Of a stretch of DNA of 11,977 nt, positions 1 through 6,289 are shown piece by piece. The notes beneath the pieces were generated by a model. That model had not been told where the DNA came from. It saw nothing but the letters and a program-made list of their open reading frames with translations, and did not search any database. Position 1 is the first letter of the stretch, and every line of letters starts with the position of its first letter. Source of the DNA: Acidobacteriaceae bacterium (GTDB lineage: Bacteria; Acidobacteriota; Terriglobia; Terriglobales; Acidobacteriaceae); the NCBI GenBank assembly GCA_030040175.1, contig JASHUF010000355.1:1-11977 (forward strand). Reading direction: 5' to 3'. A program made the position numbers and the translations under genes.

Positions 1-2602
1 TGGCCGTTCCCATGAGCGAAGGCGAGTCAGTGCGCTGGGGAAGGCCGTTGATGCGCGAATCGTTGTAAGCATAATTGGCCATCAGGCCCAGGCCGCGGAA
101 CGCGCCGGGCAGATTGGTATACCTTTGCTGCAATCCAAACTCCAGACCCCAGACGAACGCATTCGCGCCGTTGGCATCCTGTTGCGCCAGCGAACCAGGC
201 GGCGTACCCGGCACAACCGCCAAGCAGGTCCCGGTGCAGGGAACATTGGCGGTCACGATTGGATTGGTCAGCTGTTTATAGAAGAACCCGGTTTGAATCA
301 GGCCGAAGGGTTTCAGCTCCTGTTCCAGAAGAAGGTCGTAGTTGTTGGCGTGGGTGGGGAGTTCGGTGGGACTACCGATGTCGGCAACCACAGGATTATT
401 TCCGGTGGGCGTAACGTACGGCACCAGGTCGTACTGGTTTGGCCGCGAGATGCCGCGCGCATAGACGGCGCGGAGGGCGGTCGCGGAAGTAAAGGCATAG
501 CGGGCCTGGATGCTGGGCAAAGGATCAATGTAGGACTGGACATTTGTAACCGGCGTGGTTCCAATCCAGTTTCCGTTGTTGTCCAATCCGTCGCCATTGG
601 GACCGGCGCCAGGATTCACCAGGTACCCCACTCCCCACTCGTGCGTGGCTTCCAGTCGCAGTCCCATCTGCAGGCGCAAGCGGTCCAGATAGAAGGTGTT
701 CATGATGTAACCGGCGGAGACGCGCTCGATCAAATCGTAGTTGGCAGAGTCAGACCCGCTGCGGGTGGCAGGCACGTCCAAGGGGAGCAGGCTCGCATTG
801 GCGGCCAGGTATTTGTCCACCTTATAGTGATCCGTCATTTCCCCCATGTGGTAGGTGCCGTCATAGTAGTGCGGATCGGCAAAGCCGCTGGCGAACATCT
901 CGGAGCTGACCGGCGTGGTATTGACGGCCGCGTCAGAGCAGATCTGGTCGTTCGGGTAGTTGGGATTGGCTTTCGGATTCGGGCAGTAATCGTAGGTTGG
1001 CGTGTAGGCATCCTGCCCCTTGTGCGCATTGCGAAATTCGCCGCCGAACTCCAGCATGGCGGAGTGCTTGCCGACGTGATAGTTGAACCCCATCCCGCCC
1101 CACTCCTGCAGGTTCAGTTGCGTCGCCAGGCCGGTGCTGGTGTTGATATTGTCCAAAGTGTAATTGGAGAGGCTGTAAATGTTGTCGGCGGGGTCAGTGG
1201 TATTCGGCACCATGCAGCTTGGCGTCCACTGCGGACGGTAGGGGTCGCCATTGAGGCCGCCGACATAATTGCAATTGTTCGACGCCCAGCTCTTCAAGGT
1301 TGAGCTGGGGTCGAAGGCAGCTCCAGGGTTGCCGCCGGCGTCGAGTTCGCGGCTACGCGAAAGAGCGGTACCCCAGGTGAACCACTTGTTGCTGAAGGTA
1401 TGATTGCCGCCCAGCGACAGGCTGCCGATGGCAAAGTCGGGATGCCGGATGGAGTACTTGAAGCCCGGCTTACCCAGGGTGTTGATGGTATAGGTCCACT
1501 TGTCGCCCCAATCCTTAAAGTCGGAGAGGATGAAGTGAGCGGCCAGGCTGGAGTGGTCGCTCACCTTGTAATCGACGCCCATGGTCCCGCCCCAGCGCAG
1601 GCGCTGGGTGCGATACTCACGCAGCGTGATGTCGTCGTAATAGGGCGGCGTGCTGGCAAAGTTGTTGGGGTTCAGGTCCGGCTGCGGCTCAATGTCGTTG
1701 TATCCGCGCCCGTTGTAATCGTAGCTGGCGCTCGCGATCGCGCCCCAGCGCTTGCTGGCGCCGAAGCGCTTGCCCACCGTGAAGCCTAAAAGGCCCATGT
1801 AGCGGCCATTCATGATGGGCGAGTAGCCCAGCGTGGAAACGCCGTCGATGGTGGGCTCCTCGCCGGCCATCTTCGTCACCAGATTGACCGAACCGCCGAT
1901 GCCATCCGCATCTTGATTGGCGGAGAGCGTCTTGTTCAGTTCGATCGATTGCACCATGTCCGCGGGGATGGTGGCCAGCAGGACCTGGCGCACGCTCGAC
2001 TCCGGCGAGGGGATGGTTACGCCGTCAATGGTCGTGTTCGTCAGGCGTGGATCGAGGCCGCGGACCTGAATGTAGACAGCCTCGCCTTCGTCGCGCTGCA
2101 CGGTCACGCCCGGCAGGCGGCCAGTCGCATCGGCGACGTTGGCGTTGGGCAATGCAAGAATCTCGCTTTCCGGCATGACGTTGAGAATGTTCACGGAGGT
2201 GATTTCATCGTTCACCGCCTGCGTCATGGTGGCGCCGGTCTCGGCTGTCACCTCAACTTGCTCGGCATTCGGACCGATTCCCAGAACCACTTCCAATGAG
2301 GCTGTCTGGCCGGCGGTGAGATTCACGGTTTCGATCTGCTGCGCGAAACCCTCAGCGCTGACTGTCACGGTATAGCTGCCCGGCGCAAGATTGGAGGCAG
2401 TGAAAGCGCCCTGCTGGCTGGTCGTGACCACTTGATTGCCAGGGACAACGAGGACCCGTGCATTGGGAATGACGGCTTTTGTGGAATCGGTTACCAGACC
2501 GCTGATGGAAGCAAGCTGCGACTGCCCGAAGAGTGCGCTGCTCGCGGTCGTAAAGCCCACGAAGGACAAGAGAGATATGCGCCGCAGGATTGAATCAATC
2601 AT
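1..2602 (-). CDS. TonB-dependent outer-membrane receptor with N-terminal carboxypeptidase-regulatory-like domain (3' end outside window)
   Basis: This is an outer-membrane importer that would bind a large or scarce substrate and take it up with TonB/ExbBD energy; the substrate is unknown. The reading frame is open for 867 codons from ATG 2602 to the window edge. Residues 1-26 form a signal peptide (hydrophobic LLSFVGFTTASSALFG). Residues ~31-108 are a carboxypeptidase-regulatory-like beta-sandwich, beginning ASISGLVTDSTKAVIPNARV. Residues ~140-245 are the plug domain: NVADATGRLPGVTVQRDEGE, then VRGLDPRLTNTTIDG, the style of the large TIGR01782-type receptors. The rest is aromatic-rich beta-barrel, and the last strands are missing. 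The start is supported by GGAGG at 2609-2613, six nt upstream. The gene is divergent from the YncE-like gene, with 205 bp between them. The plus-strand reading frame opposite its 3' half is a shadow. The family is certain; the ligand is not. Confidence 0.93.
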   Translation of the reverse strand, partial: MIDSILRRISLLSFVGFTTASSALFGQSQLASISGLVTDSTKAVIPNARVLVVPGNQVVTTSQQGAFTASNLAPGSYTVTVSAEGFAQQIETVNLTAGQTASLEVVLGIGPNAEQVEVTAETGATMTQAVNDEITSVNILNVMPESEILALPNANVADATGRLPGVTVQRDEGEAVYIQVRGLDPRLTNTTIDGVTIPSPESSVRQVLLATIPADMVQSIELNKTLSANQDADGIGGSVNLVTKMAGEEPTIDGVSTLGYSPIMNGRYMGLLGFTVGKRFGASKRWGAIASASYDYNGRGYNDIEPQPDLNPNNFASTPPYYDDITLREYRTQRLRWGGTMGVDYKVSDHSSLAAHFILSDFKDWGDKWTYTINTLGKPGFKYSIRHPDFAIGSLSLGGNHTFSNKWFTWGTALSRSRELDAGGNPGAAFDPSSTLKSWASNNCNYVGGLNGDPYRPQWTPSCMVPNTTDPADNIYSLSNYTLDNINTSTGLATQLNLQEWGGMGFNYHVGKHSAMLEFGGEFRNAHKGQDAYTPTYDYCPNPKANPNYPNDQICSDAAVNTTPVSSEMFASGFADPHYYDGTYHMGEMTDHYKVDKYLAANASLLPLDVPATRSGSDSANYDLIERVSAGYIMNTFYLDRLRLQMGLRLEATHEWGVGYLVNPGAGPNGDGLDNNGNWIGTTPVTNVQSYIDPLPSIQARYAFTSATALRAVYARGISRPNQYDLVPYVTPTGNNPVVADIGSPTELPTHANNYDLLLEQELKPFGLIQTGFFYKQLTNPIVTANVPCTGTCLAVVPGTPPGSLAQQDANGANAFVWGLEFGLQQRYTNLPGAFRGLGLMANYAYNDSRINGLPQRTDSPSLMGTA

Positions 2603-2608
2603 GAGATG

Positions 2609-2613
2609 CCTCC
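2609..2613 (-). promoter_or_regulatory. Ribosome binding site of the TonB-dependent receptor gene
   Basis: GGAGG on the minus strand, six nt before ATG 2602. It fixes the start of a gene whose other end is cut off by the window, and places the signal peptide at the N-terminus. Confidence 0.75.
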
Positions 2614-2663
2614 ATCAAAATCGTTCTCAGATCAGGTCGTCCGCTTTCAGAGTGACCTCATCG

Positions 2664-2681
2664 GGCTGAAGCGTGGCTGAA
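2664..2681. promoter_or_regulatory. Candidate OmpR-family operator: direct repeat with 11-bp period
   Basis: GGCTGAA occurs twice (2664-2670 and 2675-2681), separated by GCGT, which gives an exact 11-bp period. Seven-bp half-sites with 4-bp spacers are the layout of Pho-box-like sites bound head-to-tail by OmpR/PhoB regulators. The site lies in the divergent region between the receptor gene and the operon that encodes an OmpR-family regulator. An A/T-rich TGTTGTAAATT follows at 2695-2705 and may contain a weak -10, but no convincing -35 could be placed on either strand. The function is inferred from spacing and location only. Confidence 0.4.
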
Positions 2682-2807
2682 TCCTGTGTGACGATGTTGT
2701 AAATTCAGACGGCGCCTCGATGCTCTTCAGCTTGGCTTCATCTTCGCGCGTGCACTCTCCACCTCAGGCCGCATTGCGAGCGAGCCGCGACTGAAAGGAT
2801 AAAACGA

Positions 2808-3800
2808 ATGCGCTCTATGAGCTCGAAGGCGCTCTTGCTTCTGGGACTCGCGGTGATGGCGCGAGGGTCGGCGCGGCCGCAGGAGCCGGCAGGCTTTCAC
2901 GTTATGCGGAGCATTTCCCTGGGTGGCGATGGGTCCTGGGACTATCTGCGCTTCGACCCGAAAGGGAACCGGTTATTTGTCTCCCGTTCCACGAGGGTCA
3001 TGGTGGTCGACCTTGCGGAAGGCAAACTGGCGGGCGAGGTGTCCGATACGAACGGGGTGCACGGTGTCGCACTCGACGCCGACCTGGGGCGCGGAGTGAC
3101 CAGCAATGGCAAGGCCAACACGGCGACGATCTTCGATCTCGATTCGCTCAAAGTGCTGGCTACGGTGCCCACCGGAGCCAAGCCCGATGGAATCCTATGG
3201 GAGCCGTTCACCAAAACCGTGTTGACGATGAATGGCGCAGCGGACACGGTCACCATAATCGACGTTGCCTCAGAAAAGGTGCTGGCCTCGATTGCCCTGC
3301 CGGGACGCCCGGAAAGCGCCGTATCCGACGGGAACGGAAAGGTCTTCATCAATCTCGAAGACAAAAATCAGATCGCCGAAATCGATATGACCACGCGATC
3401 GGTCCAACAAACGTGGAGCCTGGCCGGTTGCACGGAGCCGACCGGACTGGCCATCGATACAATGCACGCGCGATTGTTCTCAGCCTGTCACAACGGCGCT
3501 CTGATCGTTGTCGATGCGCTCACCGGCGGGAACATCTTGAAGGTACCCATCGGTCTGGGGGTCGATGCCGCTGCGTACGATCCCGATATCCACGTGGTTT
3601 TTACCTCGAACAAGGAAGGGAGCATCTCTGTCATCGAACAGACCGGCGCGGACACCTACCGGAACCTGCAGACGGTGACCACGCTTCCCGGAGCCAAGAC
3701 CATGGCCCTCGACCCCGAGAGGCATGTGGTCTACACTGTTGCCAACCGTACCGACAGTTCGGGCAAGGACGACTTCGTGCTTCTGGAAATCGGCCGGTGA
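2808..3800 (+). CDS. Secreted YncE-like (YVTN-type) beta-propeller protein
   Basis: This 330-residue protein is predicted to be exported to the periplasm. Residues ~1-22 form a signal peptide (KALLLLGLAVMARGSA). The rest consists of repeated propeller blades with a surface strand, an ID/VD strand and a return strand: NRLFVSRSTRVMVVDLAEGK (~54-73), TATIFDLDSLKVLATVPTG (~105-123), DTVTIIDVASEKVLASIALP (~146-165), GALIVVDALTGGNILKVPIG (~230-249) and GSISVIEQTG (~271-280). Length and repeat style fit the YncE/YVTN family. Such proteins act as binding or scaffold proteins and show no catalytic signature here. ATG 2808 has AAGGA at 2795-2799, eight nt upstream; ATG 2817 is a less likely alternative. 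The gene is first in a putative operon with the response regulator and kinase, and divergent from a TonB-dependent receptor. That context suggests a periplasmic partner in uptake or sensing. The ligand is unknown. Confidence 0.88.
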   Translation: MRSMSSKALLLLGLAVMARGSARPQEPAGFHVMRSISLGGDGSWDYLRFDPKGNRLFVSRSTRVMVVDLAEGKLAGEVSDTNGVHGVALDADLGRGVTSNGKANTATIFDLDSLKVLATVPTGAKPDGILWEPFTKTVLTMNGAADTVTIIDVASEKVLASIALPGRPESAVSDGNGKVFINLEDKNQIAEIDMTTRSVQQTWSLAGCTEPTGLAIDTMHARLFSACHNGALIVVDALTGGNILKVPIGLGVDAAAYDPDIHVVFTSNKEGSISVIEQTGADTYRNLQTVTTLPGAKTMALDPERHVVYTVANRTDSSGKDDFVLLEIGR

Positions 3801-3808
3801 ATGCCAGT

Positions 3809-3813
3809 GGAGG
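3809..3813 (+). promoter_or_regulatory. Ribosome binding site that decides the response-regulator start
   Basis: GGAGG lies four nt before GTG 3818. This favours GTG 3818 over the alternative GTG at 3797, which overlaps the propeller stop codon as GTGA. Starting at 3818 gives the usual receiver opening MRVLVVED. The spacing is slightly short, so the upstream GTG is not excluded. Confidence 0.55.
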
Positions 3814-3817
3814 CGTC

Positions 3818-4486
3818 GTGCGCGTTTTGGTCGTGGAGGATCACGCCGGGCTGGCGCGCAACATTTCGCGCTCGTTGCGCGAATCGGCCGGATATGCCGT
3901 CGATGTCTCGCTCGATGGGCAGGATGGGCTGTTCCTGGCCGAATCGAATCCGTACGATCTGATCCTGCTCGATCTCATGCTCCCCAAGCTCGATGGCCTT
4001 GAAGTTCTGCGCCGGCTGCGAAAGCAGGCCATCAAGACGCCGGTGCTGATACTCACCTCGCGCGACGACAAGGAGACGACGATCGCTCTTCTCGACTCGG
4101 GAGCCGACGATTACCTTACCAAGCCGTTCGATCTGGGCGAGATGGTGGCCCGTTGCCGCGCGCTCATCCGCCGCGCTCACGGCATCGCGGCCGCCCTCAT
4201 TGAAGTCGAAGACCTCGTCATTCATCCTGCCGAAATGACGGCCACGCGCGGCGGCCGCCCGCTCACCCTGACCGCCATGGAGTACAGGCTTCTCGAATAC
4301 ATGGCGCACCGGCCACGGGCCGTGCTCTCAAAGAACGAGCTGCTCGAGCATCTTTATGACCACAACTGGGAGAAATTTTCCAACGTGCTGGAAGTTTATA
4401 TCTCCTCTTTGCGCCGCAAGCTCAATTTCGACGCCACCTCGCCGTTGATTCATACGTTAAAAGGGCGAGGGTATGTGCTGCTTTGA
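3818..4486 (+). CDS. OmpR/PhoB-family two-component response regulator
   Basis: This is a cytoplasmic DNA-binding regulator of 222 residues, a normal length for the family. The N-terminal receiver domain (~1-115) has all key residues: acidic pair E7/D8, phospho-acceptor D52 (in DLILLDLMLPKLDG), T80 and K102 (in DDYLTKPFD). The C-terminal winged-helix DNA-binding domain (~125-222) ends with the family signature SSLRRKL...LKGRGYVLL. I chose GTG 3818 because it gives the typical MRVLVVEDH opening and follows GGAGG. An in-frame GTG at 3797 would add seven residues. The frame stays open back to about 3197, but that part is a shadow of the propeller gene. Its cognate kinase is encoded 104 bp downstream. 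The start lies 17 nt after the propeller stop codon, so co-transcription and translational coupling are likely. Its likely targets include the divergent receptor/propeller promoter region, where an 11-bp-period repeat is present. Confidence 0.94.
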   Translation: MRVLVVEDHAGLARNISRSLRESAGYAVDVSLDGQDGLFLAESNPYDLILLDLMLPKLDGLEVLRRLRKQAIKTPVLILTSRDDKETTIALLDSGADDYLTKPFDLGEMVARCRALIRRAHGIAAALIEVEDLVIHPAEMTATRGGRPLTLTAMEYRLLEYMAHRPRAVLSKNELLEHLYDHNWEKFSNVLEVYISSLRRKLNFDATSPLIHTLKGRGYVLL

Positions 4487-4498
4487 TGGTTCAGGTTT

Positions 4499-4514
4499 GT
4501 AACCGCATCGTAAC
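4499..4514 (+). promoter_or_regulatory. Direct repeat GTAAC at 11-bp period between regulator and kinase genes
   Basis: GTAAC at 4499-4503 recurs at 4510-4514, an 11-bp period, in the 104-bp gap between the regulator stop and the kinase start. The spacing suits an OmpR-type binding site and could mark an internal promoter. However, the half-site differs from the GGCTGAA repeat upstream, it is only five bp, and I found no good -10/-35 pair here. This is a weak call. Confidence 0.25.
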
Positions 4515-4590
4515 AATTTCCGATTAGATTCATGGCAGCCAGGCGCCGTTTCTCCCATTGCCGGGATGGCATTTTGCTTGAGCACATCGC

Positions 4591-6057
4591 ATGCAGATCC
4601 CGATCCGAATCCGGCTATCGATCAGCTACTTTTTTATTTTTGCCGTGGCCGGCATTCTCTTGTGCGTTGCATCCTATCTCATGGCCCGCAGAAGCCTTTA
4701 TACGGCCCTGGATCACGAGCTCGATGAGCGCATCGACGATGTACACGATTTCTTCGCGGCTAATGGTCTGGGCAACGATCTAAACCGAGAACAAGCCGAA
4801 GCGGCCTCTGAATTCGGCCTTAAGGACGAAGGCAAGTGGCTCCAGATCCAGGATGATCAAGGGCGATGGATTTACCGCGCGCGGCGCATGTTGATTGCGC
4901 CACACGATGTGCCACCGGCATCGGCGCTGCCGGCCAAAGGAAGCATCGTGGTTTTTGGTGCGGACGACAAGCGCATTCGCTCGCTTCGCCGCGCGTTTTG
5001 GCTGGATGGCCACGTTTTTGTGGTGGAGACGGGATCCACGCTTACGAAAACCGAGCAGACTCTGCTCCTTTACCGCCATGGTCTTTTCTTAATCTCGCCG
5101 GTGATCTTTCTCATGGCCGGTCTGGCCGGGCATTTACTGAGCCGGAACGCGCTCGCACCTGTTGCAGCCATTGCACGCGAGGCCCAGCGCATTCACGACG
5201 GCAATCTTCAAACCCGCCTGCCAAGCCTGGGCACTCACGATGAGTTGGCTCATCTTTCTCGAACCCTGAACGAAATGCTGGAGCGGATCGAGTCGGGCAT
5301 GCGCAGTGTGCGCGACTTTACCGCTTACGCTTCGCATGAGTTGCGGACGCCGCTGGCCCTCATTCGCACTGAGGCCGATCTTGCGCTCCAGAAGGAACGC
5401 ACCAGTGCGGAATACCGCGAGGCGATTGCGACCATCGGCGCGGAGGCGCAGAGAATGTCTTCGTTGCTGGGCAGCCTGCTGTTTCTTGCCCGCGCCGACG
5501 CGGGCGCAGAGCGCGTGCAGATCTGCGCGGTCGATGCCCGGCAGGTCTGCCTGGAAATGGCTGAAAAGCTGCGTCCGGCGTTTCAAGGGTCCCGGATTCG
5601 CTTTCGAACGGACCTGCCCACGAGCGCTCTGTTGGTAATGGCCGATCCTACGTACCTTCAGCGCCTGTTGATGATCGTCCTGGAAAATGCGGCCAAATAC
5701 ACCCGGGCGGGCGGACTGGTGCGGCTCGTCCTGCAACAGGACGGCGATGGCGCTAAGTTCGAGGTCGTTGATACGGGCATAGGAATTCCGGAAAGCGACC
5801 GCGGGCACATTTTTGAAAGGTTCCGTCGCGGGAGCAACGCCCGCGAGACCAACGTGGACGGATCCGGTCTGGGCCTCGCGCTCGCCGCCTGGATCGCGGA
5901 GAACCATCGCACGAACATCCGTGTCAAGAGCGACACAGGCTTGGGCAGCAGTTTCTCCTGGGAACTTTCTCTCGCGCCGCAAATCGAAGACGAAATTCCG
6001 TCCGTTCCTACACCCTCCGCCGCAAGGCAATTTTCTACCGCGGGGGCCCATCCTTGA
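4591..6057 (+). CDS. Membrane sensor histidine kinase with HAMP domain (partner of the upstream regulator)
   Basis: This 488-residue inner-membrane kinase autophosphorylates on histidine and passes the phosphate to the regulator encoded just upstream. Domain order: TM1 ~9-31 (ISYFFIFAVAGILLCVASYL); a periplasmic sensing segment ~32-160 with no recognised domain; TM2 ~162-183; HAMP ~184-238; HisKA with H249 in FTAYASHELRTPLALI; and a HATPase domain with N-box N366 (LENAAKY), G1 DTGIG 394-398, F-box FERF 408-411 and G2 GSGLGL 424-429. All catalytic boxes are intact. A proline/serine/alanine-rich tail (~463-488) extends past the kinase core. ATG 4591 is the first start after an in-frame TGA at 4579; the ribosome binding site before it is weak. 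The 104-bp gap from the regulator gene may hold regulatory DNA. The stop codon forms one arm of a hairpin shared with the convergent small gene. The signal sensed is unknown. Confidence 0.94.
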   Translation: MQIPIRIRLSISYFFIFAVAGILLCVASYLMARRSLYTALDHELDERIDDVHDFFAANGLGNDLNREQAEAASEFGLKDEGKWLQIQDDQGRWIYRARRMLIAPHDVPPASALPAKGSIVVFGADDKRIRSLRRAFWLDGHVFVVETGSTLTKTEQTLLLYRHGLFLISPVIFLMAGLAGHLLSRNALAPVAAIAREAQRIHDGNLQTRLPSLGTHDELAHLSRTLNEMLERIESGMRSVRDFTAYASHELRTPLALIRTEADLALQKERTSAEYREAIATIGAEAQRMSSLLGSLLFLARADAGAERVQICAVDARQVCLEMAEKLRPAFQGSRIRFRTDLPTSALLVMADPTYLQRLLMIVLENAAKYTRAGGLVRLVLQQDGDGAKFEVVDTGIGIPESDRGHIFERFRRGSNARETNVDGSGLGLALAAWIAENHRTNIRVKSDTGLGSSFSWELSLAPQIEDEIPSVPTPSAARQFSTAGAHP

Positions 6058-6070
6058 CACCACCGTGTCA
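6055..6070. terminator. Hairpin formed by the stop codons of two convergent genes
   Basis: The sequence TGACAC-CACC-GTGTCA forms a perfect 6-bp stem with a 4-nt loop. Its left end is the TGA stop of the histidine kinase gene (6055-6057). Its right end, read on the minus strand, is the TGA stop of the small secreted-peptide gene (6070-6068). There is no T-run on either side, so it is at best a weak bidirectional terminator or a transcript 3'-end stabiliser. Confidence 0.4.
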
Positions 6071-6250
6071 TCGAGGCGCGGCGCTTTCGTCCGGGCCGGC
6101 TGTCTTCATCCCGCTCATGACCTTATCGACCGAGGGGAATTCAGCAAGATCGCAGGGATTGGCAGCTGGAGCGGAAAGGTGCGGCGCAAAGAGCGCGCCC
6201 AGAAGAAGAGCGGATGCGGCGACGAGTGTGCCCTTAATCCTCGTTCTCAT
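6068..6250 (-). CDS. Small putative secreted protein, 60 residues, unknown function
   Basis: I do not recognise a family. The protein starts with a clear signal peptide: basic MRTRIK, hydrophobic LVAASALLLGALFA, then small residues before a likely cleavage near SAPAA (~30). This leaves a mature part of about 30 residues, with one cysteine in NPCDLAEFPSVDKVMSGMKT and a polar tail. A purine-rich ribosome binding site precedes ATG 6250 (AGGAG at 6262-6266 and GGGTGG at 6255-6260). It begins 39 nt after the sedolisin stop codon on the same strand, so it is probably in that operon. The coding status rests on the signal peptide, the ribosome binding site and the tandem placement. It could also be the surviving N-terminus of a longer exported protein truncated by an early stop. 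Confidence 0.5.
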   Translation of the reverse strand: MRTRIKGTLVAASALLLGALFAPHLSAPAANPCDLAEFPSVDKVMSGMKTAGPDESAAPR

Positions 6251-6289
6251 GGTTCCACCCTCTCCTACCCGGAATTGCTTCTTCAGGAC

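Noticed and set aside
125..1303. Long plus-strand open frame of 392 codons
   Set aside because: It is codon-aligned antisense to the TonB-dependent receptor, which has a signal peptide, plug and barrel signatures; the plus-strand translation is Val/Gly/Arg-rich with no recognisable domain.
2690..2710. Possible sigma-70 promoter around TTTACA (minus strand) or TAAATT (plus strand)
   Set aside because: No matching second hexamer at 16-18 bp was found on either strand, so a promoter was not annotated.
3197..3817. Upstream extension of the response-regulator frame by about 200 codons
   Set aside because: It overlaps the propeller gene in another frame, is rich in Arg/His/Cys and matches nothing; the receiver domain starts normally at 3818.
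5134..6063. Minus-strand open frame of 309 codons with a GTG start
   Set aside because: It lies opposite the histidine kinase, whose catalytic boxes are all intact; the antisense translation has no signal or motif.
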